A DNA stretch of 64,000 nucleotides from Rhopalosiphum padi (Eukaryota > Arthropoda > Insecta > Hemiptera > Aphididae): positions 32,587,858 through 32,651,857 of the forward strand of contig NC_083598.1 in the NCBI RefSeq assembly GCF_020882245.1, read 5' to 3'. Numbering within the stretch: the stretch's first letter is position 1; each line of letters starts with the position of its first letter. Below the pieces are notes generated by a model. That model was not told the origin of the DNA and ran no database searches. It saw nothing but the letters and a program-made list of their open reading frames with translations. The translations under genes and the position numbers were made by a program. Of the stretch, positions 26,445-37,905 are shown in pieces.

Positions 26445-26526
26445 ATCGGGCGGATTGATCAAGAATGATCAATAATGATCAAGGGATCAATGGATCATAC
26501 TTCTGAACTGTCTATTTTATACTACT
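26296..26526 (-). repeat. right terminal inverted repeat (231 bp)
   Basis: This is the reverse complement of the left arm, with the same block order from ATACAGTAGTC inward end to TTTTATACTACT outer end. It is followed immediately by the GTAATT duplication. The inner border is sharp: beyond 26296 the sequence (CGTACTACGTACT) no longer matches the left loop. Confidence 0.93.
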
Positions 26527-28136
26527 GTAATTATTATTTGATAGCATATAATACAGAAAAATTATTTAATTTAAATTTACACACATGAATAATGTAGAAG
26601 TCAGCCCATTGAAATTAAATTGTAATGAAAAAAAGATATAGTATCTTTATTTTTAATTCCGTATTACCCGATTTAATTTTTGTTTTTAAAATATATTATA
26701 AAATAAATTCAAATAAACAGCAAGTTGAAAAATACATTAAATGTTATCAAATAATCAAAAAATGTATTTCCCTGTTAATTTATTTTGAGACACCACAATG
26801 TAAACTCAAAAGCCACTATATTATATCTAAATCTGACTCTGGTTCGCGTATATAAATATTCTACCAGAATTTGGTAATAAATGTCTTTCCACTGTTTCTG
26901 TTCATAATATACTGAATTGAATTTTACGTTTCATTTCGAATGTTATGGAGAAAAACAAAAGAATCGTAATTCTCAAAAGCATTGCTGCGGCCTGCGAGTT
27001 TTCGTCTTTGTATTGGTACGAATAGGATTAGGTAATACTTTACGCGAGCAGGGTAAATTTACGATTTTCGGCTGTCAAATTGTTTGTGGTTACAGCATTA
27101 TCATCGATATATTATTTCCTCTCATTACATAGCATTAAAAGGATAATAAAATTGAACTAGCTAGAAATGTATATCTTTTATATAAGTGTTCGCCTTAAAT
27201 TAAAACAAAAATTAGTTAAATTTTATGTTGTGAAAGTATTTATGGACCGAAGTGTGTACTAATGATATTATAAAATAATTACTTATTGTAATCCAAAATA
27301 TGGTAAATTGCATTTTCAGAGTTGAAAAGTAAACACAGGTCAAAAAATTGTATAATATGTGTATACTCAATAGCATTTATTCGTTGTAAAATAAGACAAC
27401 TTTTAATACTTTATAGCTGAGATACTTTTTGGTTTGTTCAAGTCTAAATGTATTTCACAATTTATATAAAGCTTTTCGAAAAAAACTTGTTATACTCTAT
27501 TCTTATAGACGGGCGTGGTGGCATTATTTTTAGCACCTTATTGAATTCAATTAAAAGAAAACTCTATTTAAAAATAGTCTTGTACTAGTTTTTTTTTTAT
27601 ATTGTTTGTAAAACTTTAGATACCTTAATATACTAATATATTATACTAAATTATGGAACTTTTCCAATTAAAAGTTAATTCAGTGGCTTAAGTTATATTT
27701 GCTTTATAAAAAATCGAAATTAATCTGTACATAGATTAAGTCATGGGATAAAAACAAAACTGACCACGATAAACAAAAAAAGTACAAGGCATCTAATTTT
27801 AAAGAAAACATCTGAATTCAAGTGATAATGTAAACTTCAATTTTTTTTCGTCAATTATGATTTATAATATCATGAGGTAAATAAAACAACATACAAATAA
27901 TTTTTAAACAATTTATTCCTAAATGTCTAAATTAAAGTAGATTGATCAATTTTAATTCGTAAAAATATAATTGTTGTCGTATTTTATACATTTATTTTTA
28001 TAGTTATTTTTGAGAATATTTCGATGTATTTGTACTTCTGGGTAAAATGTCAAACTTACAATGCGTGCAATTTATTTATACATAAGGTATAACATAATAT
28101 GTTATTTATAAAATATTTGAACCTATCAATTCTATA

Positions 28137-28159
28137 ATATATATATATATATATATATT
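28137..28159. repeat. (AT)n microsatellite
   Basis: About ten uninterrupted AT units inside A+T-rich DNA. Confidence 0.85.
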
Positions 28160-28452
28160 AAATATTTAATCTATAATGTGGTCAATATTCTAGTTAAGCT
28201 GCTAGAACTGGACGTTTCGTAATATTTATTTTTGTTTTTGAAATACGAATTTTACGTTTGAGACATTTGTTGATTATTGCCTCAACAATAGAAAATATAT
28301 ATTTTTTCTCGTTTATATTTCTTTGTTACATATTGTACACATGTTCGAGTATTTTTAAATCGAAATATGTGCTTATGATTTTATTCAAAAAATAACCCAC
28401 CTAACTTTGAGAACTAAAAAACTTGGTTATGAGTTTTTGAAGGAAGAAATGA

Positions 28453-28644
28453 AAGAAATATGATTTATTCTGCTCAGGCTTTCCGGACACCAGTGTCGTA
28501 ATGAGATCAAACACAGCTGCAGCTGCCGTTGTTTCGAATGACAGAAATAATATTCCATCTATACGTCTTAATGGATCTATTGAGGATATGACATGTTATT
28601 TATTGACACGTATAACTTGCATAAGAATTCAAAATATTGAATAA
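28453..28644 (+). other. short coding-like island, possible exon or 47-codon ORF
   Basis: A frame is open from after a TGA at 28450-28452 to TAA at 28642-28644. An ATG at 28501 gives 47 codons, starting MRSNTAAAAVVSNDRN and continuing through IRLNGSIEDM. The Ala and Val codons are GCT, GCA, GCT, GCC and GTT, unusual in this A+T-rich DNA. An acceptor-like TTTATTCTGCTCAG ends at 28477 in an open frame, so a terminal exon is possible. A donor-like CAA|GTAAGC lies downstream near 28680 but beyond the stop. I recognise no protein family. It could be a small gene, a last exon or a transposon fragment. Confidence 0.25.
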
Positions 28645-31600
28645 CCACTTGTCATGTACAACGATAGCGAATACGACAAGTAAGCGTTTAACATGTTTCT
28701 CGGACAACTACGACGGAAAGAAAAAGCATCGCACATAAATTAATTCAATAGTTTATGTTGATTTTTATCGGATTAACTAAAAATGTATAATATCATTATT
28801 ACAAATTCTGAGCATAGCGATGAATGTATTGATTAAACAAAGTTTTTTTTTCTAATCGTTGTGGGCAACGGCCCTTTTTGTAGAAAAAAAATATCATCTA
28901 CTTTAATGGAGGTTGTTGATACTTTTATAGTGAATTGGATCTTGTTTAAAATTTAGAGGTTGAAAATAGGAATTTCTCAGTAGCTTATAATATAGTCGAT
29001 AAAAATACAACAAGAACAAGTAACTATATTTATTAAGTTTTTTAGTATTGTTATTAAAATAAATATATAGTAACATTGGTTAGCTAAAAGTTAGATCATT
29101 TCTACTCAGAATCATTTTTAATCGTATTCGTATACTTATAATGATTTATTATTGAAATCAAATTAGACATATCTATTAATATAAACTATTAATAACCAAT
29201 CTTAATATAAAAAACTAACAATTTATTTTGAAAACTTTTAAAATATAACAATTAAATGATAAGACCTGTAAAAAAAAAATATTACAATTAATAACAACTT
29301 GAAGGGAGGTAAATTTATTGGCTATATTTTTATAACTTTTTTTTTTAACATTTACGCCATGTTTGACGGCGTGTTGTATAGGCAATATAGGTACATCAAA
29401 TCGAAATAGAAGAACTACGTCGTATTATTTTTACATTTTCGACATAATAATATAATATATTTTATGTCTACAACTTAATTTTACAAGATGTATTTAATTA
29501 AATATCAAATAATAACATTAGTCATTTAAAGTTCTGGGTTTTTGTAGTATTACATAATATAAGTATTATCATAATAAATGAAGATTATTTGATTTATAAA
29601 AGTTTGTACCCATTACTAAACTAAAATAGTACTTTTATTTTTTTAACAAAACTATATTTTAATATTAAAATTAATTAATAATAAGTTATAAAGTAATAAT
29701 AAAATAAGAAATAAGAAATTTGTGTAATTATTATATTGATATTTTCACGATGTAGGGTGATAATATTATTTTGGATAAGCAGTATTATAATAATTATTAG
29801 AAATAAATATCTTATAATTATAGGATATTTAATTTAGCATATCATTCAATGGACACAGATTCACTAAATAAAAATCGTGGTTTTATTTAATCTACACAAC
29901 TACACCAATTTCAATTAGTGTAGATATTCTTCCATCATGCCATACGTATTTGAAGTTTTATTTTGAAATTTATATATACATTTAGTATAAATTGGAACTC
30001 TCCATTTTTGCATTTTTATATAGACACGTTTTTATTATATTTATAATTTTATTTTATATTTTATTTTTTTTTATTTAATTAAATTGTGTATAAAACGTTT
30101 ATGGTATATTATAGTAGGGTTTTTAACAAGATAATTTTTTTCTAATTAATATTTAACTACTTATCTAATAAAAAATATAGATGAGTTATCTTATATAAAT
30201 ATAACATTTTATAAATATTTTCTAAACTTGTCAATCATGCAATAATACGATAATTTAAATTATTATAAATTCAGAATAAAAATGTATTTAATAAAAATAT
30301 ATACTCGTGAATGCTATTTTGAGGGGATCATTCTCGAGAAAAGAAGTTTTGATTAATAACTACTTAAAGAAATTTCAAGTTCACTAAATGAGCATACTGT
30401 TTACATAAATGGTAATACATCATATTGGTGAGATATATGTTATATTATATATACCACGCGTACTTATATAAAGAATACGGCTGAAATACAACTTTTTTTT
30501 TTCAAACTACTTGAATTCGTTCCAAGTGTCAATTTTAGAAATGTACAAAATAAAAATGTTGACACAAAATCAATATTCTTTAATTTTTTTATGGATTTAA
30601 TATGACGGAAATTAAGTCAATGTTAAAAACAAAAACCAAATAAACTAAAAATCATTGCATTATGAAATAGTCCTACTTATCAATATTATATAGCATTGCC
30701 TTTTTTTTCTAATTAATCTTTTAACTACAAGTCAATTTTATTTTAAAACTTCACTTGATAACACTAGACAGAACACATATACGGAATTTGGTCAAATATC
30801 CTACCTTATCGAGATTATAATATGGAAGTCGTAATAAATTCAAAGTGACAAGTAACTCGCCGCATTAGATAAAAACAATTCAACGCAACTTAGTTGATTT
30901 AGAAAGATGCATTGTTAAAATATATACCGTATACATTAAATAGTCGTAGTTAACGATTTTAGAAATTAATTAGGAATTATTCAAATTTTCGAAAGATTCA
31001 AATTTTAATATATAATCTAAATAATGATAGCCGTTTGTTTTGTCGTTTTAACATACTATAACATGTAACTTTTACAACCCAACATTAATATATTTTATAT
31101 ACTATGATCACATATAACTTATATTACTTATAAACATTTTCGAAGAGTTATTGTTATATAATGTGTTAATTAATTTTCTTGTACATATAAATATTATAAT
31201 TTTTAATGACTCTTGTTAAACACTGAAGATATTAAATTAAATAAATTTAAACGATTGAATAAAGAAGATATTTTCTAAAATAACTTTAGTTTTTTGACAC
31301 TAAAATAATTAATTTGGGTTTAGCTCATATTGTATTCGATAATTATTATATAATATTGCTTGTGAATAGTTGTCTTTATTTATTAACACGAATACTACTC
31401 GTATATGGGTTATAGCTATTATAAATGCATGTGTTACTTTCTTGAGATTAGTTTATTGATATTTTCACCAACGAAAGAATCAAATCGTAAATAGTTTTAG
31501 TACACAAAATTATATTTTATTAAAGAAATATAAGGCAAATACAAATTTGCTATGTTTTAGGTTTGAATTTATTATAAAGAATACTTTACAACTATAATAG

Positions 31601-34002
31601 TAGTTATAGATCAATATATTATAAATGTATATAAATTATTTATGAATAATCTAATATAAAGCATTAGTTTATTAATTTCAACAAATATGAAATTGTGCTT
31701 TTATTTATTTAGTTCCTTGTACAAAAAAAAATATATTTACAATCATGACATTTTAGACAGCAGTTCTTTTATATAGTCATTAGATTGTAACACACAAACT
31801 CAAATGACAAATGAACAACGATTAATTTGAACGAACAGTAGCTGGGAAGGTTTTAAAACTGCAATCGAAAGTGTTCACACAATGTAAACCTATAATGCAT
31901 TAAGGGTAAAACATGTAATTTGAAAAAAGGCAACAACAAAATAAATAGTATAACATATTTTTGCCGTTTCTTTTTTTATTTTTGTAAAAAATAAAAAATA
32001 AAATAATAATTAAATGATTTATTTATTTCACTATTTCATAATAAAAACAATATTTTATAAAAATAATAATATTGTTAAAAGAAATATTCTTCATACGTAA
32101 TATGCATTGTAGGTACACTAAAATAATAAAACAGTTATATTTCGTGTGAAAAGCAGAGCTGAGAAACGGATATAAATAGTATGTTTTAATTACTACTGCA
32201 GTACAAAGCTGGTTAAAAATTATGTGTCGAAAAACTTTTAAAATAAATCTCAGTTGTTGTATTTGAATTGTCATTTATTGGGCAAGACCGTTTATCCTTA
32301 TGTCGGAACTGATGATTGTATGTTATATTAAATGTTTAAAATCTAATAATATATGACAAATTTTTATTAATTTACAAATATTATCTATTATAATTTATAA
32401 TATTATTATTATTATTATTATTTCAATGTATGAATTTATTTATTTTAACTTATAAAATATTATAAGTAGATACATATCGCTACAAACTAAACTATATGCA
32501 AAATGTTGTGTATTGATTCATCGCGTATCGCAACAATGTGCTTAGTAGACAGAACTATTATTCAAAAAATGTGATTATTCATTATTAGTTGGGATTTGAC
32601 GAACAATAAGTTAACATTGTAAAGAAAAATAATTAAATATTTATAATCTTGTATAAAATAAGTAACAATAAATATATTTTATAAGTACTCGTTGAAGTAT
32701 CGAGATGAATTTTAAATCATATTGAAATTATATTACAGTATGATTTCAAGGATATTTTACAATAAATCAATAAAAAATGATTAGTCAGAAAAAGAGTGCT
32801 ATTTATTATATCAACACAAATGAATTTTTTTTAATTACAATTTTTTATGACAGTGGCTAACAAACCGATGTTACCTAGTAAAGTATTATTTGTATTATTA
32901 CATGAAAATTAATAATGACAGCAATTTTTAACATTCATATTTTTAATGTTATTTAAATTTGATTACCTTATGAAAAAAAAAACGATTTGGCGAAGAGTTG
33001 ACAAATGATCCTTTAAACATAAAAAAGTAGTGTACCTATATCGAACAACTAATTAATCAAATACGGAACACTGAATTATTCAATTAAAAATTAAAAACAA
33101 GGAAAAATAAAACCAAATTTAAAATTAAAATTCGTGAACTTTGGAGAATTAATTAAACATTTTCACAGTTTTCTCTAACACTTTCTATAATATTAAAAAA
33201 TGACGAAATAATAATATCTTACTAAGTTTTATTTTTGGCTAGCGATTCATCACAAAGAATTTAATCTGAGAACTGTGTCCCATGTCTTTATTTGGATTAT
33301 AAAATCAGCTGAATTATTTGATTGACAAAAAATAATATACAAAATAATTAAAATATTAAAAGTATAATATAAATGAGATAGTTGAACTAATTCATCTTAA
33401 TCAAAAAATTCCTACGGTAAATTTATGTTATAAAATAAGATATTAATTTTGCTCGATCACAATGTTTTTTTATCATACGTGTAAGTGTCTAGTATGTTTA
33501 CGTTTAATTCCCTAAATCGCGATTATAATAACTCGCTTGAAGACAATGCATATTATACGAAGCACTTTGATACATAATTTATTTAAAGTACATAAACTTC
33601 GTCTAAAACTCGTAATTATATTTTGTCTGAAAATAAAAACGAACCATTCCAGAAAGTTTTTGATGACCTCACGACTGACAGCTGCGATGTTATTAAAACG
33701 AAATATAGTCAACAGAAATATAAAAATCGTTAATATAACGATCAAATTTCCAATCAATAATATTTTGATAGTATTCCATATTGTGTTTGACAACTAAAAA
33801 TAATCATTCAACCAGCGATAATTAACGTCTAAAAAACAAAAACAATCCGTCCCTTGACAATAGGTAGATATCTGTTTGATAAGTACGCCGACAGAATTTA
33901 TAATAATGCGAACCGTTGAAAAGAATTCTTATTTAAAAAAAAAATCATATCGTATTTAGAGCAATCGTTTACAGGACGTGTCTAACCACGAATCTTCCAA
34001 AC

Positions 34003-34055
34003 GGGATCGTCGTCAGGGGAAGTGGTGGTGTTGTGGTGTTGGTGGGAGGTGGTTG
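34003..34055 (+). other. G-rich tract, possible quadruplex former
   Basis: Within 53 bases there are GGG (34003), GGGG (34016) and then closely spaced GG/GGG groups ending GGTGGGAGGTGG (34041-34052), a sharp strand asymmetry against the A+T-rich surroundings. A two-layer quadruplex is plausible. On the minus strand it falls at the end of an open frame (ATG at 34247, stop at 33969-33971, 92 codons) whose tail reads Pro/Thr-rich (PPPTNTTTPPLPLTT). I recognise no protein, and the Pro/Thr run is a simple consequence of the repeat. Confidence 0.45.
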
Positions 34056-37000
34056 AAGATTTTTTTTACGTCTGTTTGAAATTTTATTTCTAGTAGATTT
34101 TGACCAAACACAGTGTCTGGCAATCGTTCTGTGGAGATAATCCAAGTTTTTTGGAAGCAATACATAATCGTTCATATGACGTATTATACACGTACTATAT
34201 TTTTTTATATAAATATATAATATTTGTATATTGACCTTTCTGAACATGCAGCCGTACAACCAATCGAAAGCTACCTGCTACAGGACTATACCTGTGAATG
34301 TTATAGTAATATTATTCGCTTAAGTCTTCCATAAATCTCACCTTAAGCAATGGATTCCTTTAATTTGCATAAATTATATATCTCAACAAAGTATATATTG
34401 TGGATACGCGCTGCTTTCCGAGCCATACGAGCCTTATATTTAACCCATTCAAATCTCGATCAAATCTTAGAAATACGAGAAATTAAAATTATTTTCTCTG
34501 TTGTGATGTGCACGTCATACTATTTCAGAATTATATTTTATCAAAAACGGTAGGCAGTTGCTCCTAGGATTATAATTAGATTTTAAATACATAAAATTAG
34601 CTCTCAAAAATGCATTGCCTCTCATTTTAATATATATGCAAAGAGTTCAAAGTCACCAAAATCCACTAATTAAAAAACTTCTTTCATCTCGTACTATCGT
34701 CAATAAAATTCTAACTAACGACTAAAAATATAATAGTCAAATACATAATATGCTGGTCGTTCATTTTTCTAAAGTAAATTATTTTTCACCATAATAACTT
34801 ATTTATGTACAAACATTTAATGTATATTACAACATATATAGATTATAATTATTTTTAAAATAAAATTCGTATTTGCTTATGCATTATAATATGGTTAATG
34901 GTAAATAAATCAACCTATACGTACACTCTCATCGACTAACAGTGTTACACTTGTAACGCAAGTTGAATAGATTTGAATTACTCGAAACCATCATCGACCT
35001 GTATATTAGTTATATTTTAATCGAAACATTTTATTAATTACAATTTTTACATTAAAATTATCTGTATAACCTTAGTAAGTTCACCCGGGAAAAAAATGTA
35101 TGATATTGCACTATATAGTTGTATTTTGGCCTAAGACGATCCAAGTTCACACGCAAATCGTCGTCAGTTTAACTCACTTTGTGAAGTAATTCAACAGAGA
35201 TAGGTAATCCGCTTGTATAGGATTGGGTATATCAATTGGTGTATTTTCAAACACGGTTCAATCTCTACTCTAAACTTACTTGATATCTCTAAGATCGAGT
35301 AGTTTTTGAGTCTATAAGCTACAAACATTTATGGATGACTTTTAAATAATATATAGATTATAGAAAAGTCTTCTTTCTATTTTGTTTGTTTATTTATGGA
35401 TGTTATTAGTTATTATTTTATTTTCTGCAACCAACGAATATATGTTTTCCATATATGCATGAAATATATTATTATCTTTAGTCACACTACATATGTCAAT
35501 TATTGTATACGTAAAACAATCGAGGTCATACGTATTGTCATCGGTCTAAGAATGACATGTCAAGTGTAATTTCCGTTTTTAATCTTTAGCAAACAAATAA
35601 TCATGATAAATAATAAGAAGACACTATTATACATAGGTACTATCGAAATTCAAGAATTGTAAATTTCTCTCGTGAAGGTAAAAAAAGATAATATTATTAT
35701 GTGTGCGTCAGACGTCACCATGCGAACGAGACTATCTGATAGTACCAGTTAATAAAATAAAATATTAAGTTGACACTAATCATTAACGTCGTTCAATCTT
35801 CATTTACGTAATATATCATTTTTTAAACGTATTCAAAAATAAAAAATATTCATCTATTTTATTGTACAATATAGTACATTATAATACAGTAAAATATATA
35901 TATTATATAAATTATCCATTAAGTACATGCCAATAAAAAATTGTTATCATTAAATGATCATAAAATATTCTTCATAAATAAAAAGTAGACAATTGTCAAG
36001 GAGATATTACAGAATAATGGAGAAAAAATATGATTTTAATAAAGGAAAGTTCCACGAAGAAAATTAATTAAAAACCAAAGAAAATATAAATATATAAATA
36101 CATCAAGATGCGAAACTTCTGCATTGAAATTTCATTTGGAAGAGATAATGTACAATAATAATATGTCTAAGTGGTAAGTCGTTTGAATGAGCGCATCATT
36201 AATTTTTAAAACTAAAATCTTTAATTATCGTTTATAAAGTTATTCAGCTCTATGAATATTGTTTTTAATAGGTTTCGAATTTAAATTTTGCTTATTTTAG
36301 AGTAAATTATTTGGTCGAAACAGAATATTATTCTATTTATCTATGATTTATGTTTTATTGCTTTCATGGAAATTTTTAAATTCCTTAAAGCTACAACGTA
36401 AATCACGAAGTACAACACACTTTATGTAATATTTAGTAAAATATTGTAAACGTCACTATAGTGCAACTGTGTGAATGGTTAAGTTACATGTATAATCTGA
36501 TAAAAAAAAGTATTATGTATATAATATAATATATGTTTATAAATTCTTTATGAATATTGTATATCGTATGTATATACTGTAAACAAACAACATTATTGTG
36601 ATAATTAAATAACGCATGGCATTAAAATCTTTAAAAACTTTTGACAAAGAAATACAAAAAGTTTTGAAAATAAATTTTCATTATTTTTTCGGCAAAAAAA
36701 ATAAAATATATCTCAAATAAAAAAAAATCTAAAAACTGTTATTATTATGTATAAAATGGAAAATGTAATCGAAAAACAATTCATAAAGCCCGGGATATAT
36801 TTTATCTTCGATTTAGTTATTTATTCATATAGTAATTTTAATATTTCTTCTACTGCAGGACTATGGCATATCTACAAGTACACCAATTTCTTAATTTTTT
36901 TTTTGTTGTGATAATTAGAAAAATAATTATTTATGAGATATTTCTCTCTCCAATCTTATCGATTTCTCAAATATACACACTAAATGTTTATTCTGTATAG

Positions 37001-37314
37001 TAAAAATTATGCAAAAATAATTAGGAATTGAAACGGAAAACAAATAGATAATAATATTTAATTTTCAAAAGACAGTCAGCGATTAATACTTGAGACAAAT
37101 CCAAAATCAATTAAAAATACTGTTTAGAATACAATCATTAAATAATAATTAATTATATTTGAAAGATCGGCAAATTACACATAATATATAAAAGGTGATA
37201 TACCTCAATGAATTATCAATGAATTTAATCAAATTCTTCTTTTGTAAATTATTTTAAATATTATATTTAAAGAGCAAATTTTAAAATTCATGATATTTTT
37301 TTACTACTTATAAG

Positions 37315-37905
37315 GAGTATTTCGAGGTAAAATAAACCTTTATTTTTCAAATTAAAACTTATTTTTTCTACAGTGAATTACATATTTAATGGATAATTTT
37401 GCTAAATATTGTTGGCTTATCAAAACCAAAATGTATTAAATAGTTTTTAAGTTATTCAACTTTGTGTAGTAAACATATTTGGTCAATGATAATATAAGAG
37501 CGGTTATAGTTAATAATTAGTATATAATTAATAATTAATACAAATCTATCATTATAATAATTTGAAAAAATGGTCCAATTATAATAAAAACTATTTTCAG
37601 TATATCATCTATTTTATATTATTGCAACACCATTTCAGGACTTTTATCCCTACTATAAATATTTAATTAACTTAAAATAACTGCTGAAAACATGCATTTT
37701 AATTTTGAATTGGGCCTTAACATTTTTTTTTTTTTTTAAATAACCACTTAATAATTTAATCTAGAAACGGGGATTTTCATTTTAAAAATAGAAGTTTTTA
37801 TTACCACAGGACCTAACTTAAATTGAACAAAAAATCTCAATAATTTGAAAATATGGTCGTTAAAAAAAAAGTATTTGAATAAATTCATTATTGAAAGAAA
37901 AATAG
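37315..37905 (+). repeat. old dispersed repeat, copy 3
   Basis: Block one (37315-37460) and block two (37770-37905) match the copy near 19.83-20.40 kb and, for block two, the copy at 60.29-60.44 kb. The shared text CATTTTAAAAATAGAAGTTT followed by TTGAAAATATGGTCGTTAAA is the best evidence, since it differs from the 60.3-kb copy by only a few bases. A 15-nt T run lies near 37722. The A+T-rich sequence between blocks does not align well. Termini and target duplications were not found. Confidence 0.45.

Larger units (their letters stand above)
25727..26526. mobile_element. 800-bp nonautonomous DNA transposon with 231-bp TIRs
   Basis: The element begins AGTAGTATAAAATAGACAG and ends with its exact reverse complement. 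It is flanked by the 6-bp direct repeat GTAATT (25721-25726 and 26527-26532). The two 231-bp arms (25727-25957 and 26296-26526) differ at only two positions found by eye and contain no indel, since matching sites in both arms sum to the same coordinate. The central 338 bp is A+T-rich and has no credible open frame, so the element cannot encode its own transposase. The high arm identity suggests fairly recent insertion or arm homogenisation. The 6-bp duplication, long arms and AG...CT ends are compatible with a miniature derivative of Polinton/Maverick elements. A P-like or unclassified family is also possible. Confidence 0.93.
26533..37300. other. A+T-rich gene-free stretch
   Basis: No recognisable gene or complete element. 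It contains an (AT)n run at 28137-28159, a (TAT)n run at about 32401-32422, a coding-like island at 28453-28644 and a G-rich tract near 34.0 kb. A short patch at 26917-27132 is GC-richer but its frame matched nothing I know. Two antiparallel open frames over 33512-33797 overlap; the minus one has no ATG and neither has recognisable motifs. Confidence 0.55.

Noticed and set aside
25727..26526. Classification of the long-arm element as hAT or piggyBac
   Set aside because: The duplication is 6 bp, not 8 bp or TTAA, and the ends are AGTAGT rather than CAGNG or CCC.
33512..33797. Two long antiparallel overlapping open frames, one with a membrane-like hydrophobic run
   Set aside because: The minus frame has no ATG and its hydrophobicity follows from A/T-rich codons; the plus frame has no recognisable domain.
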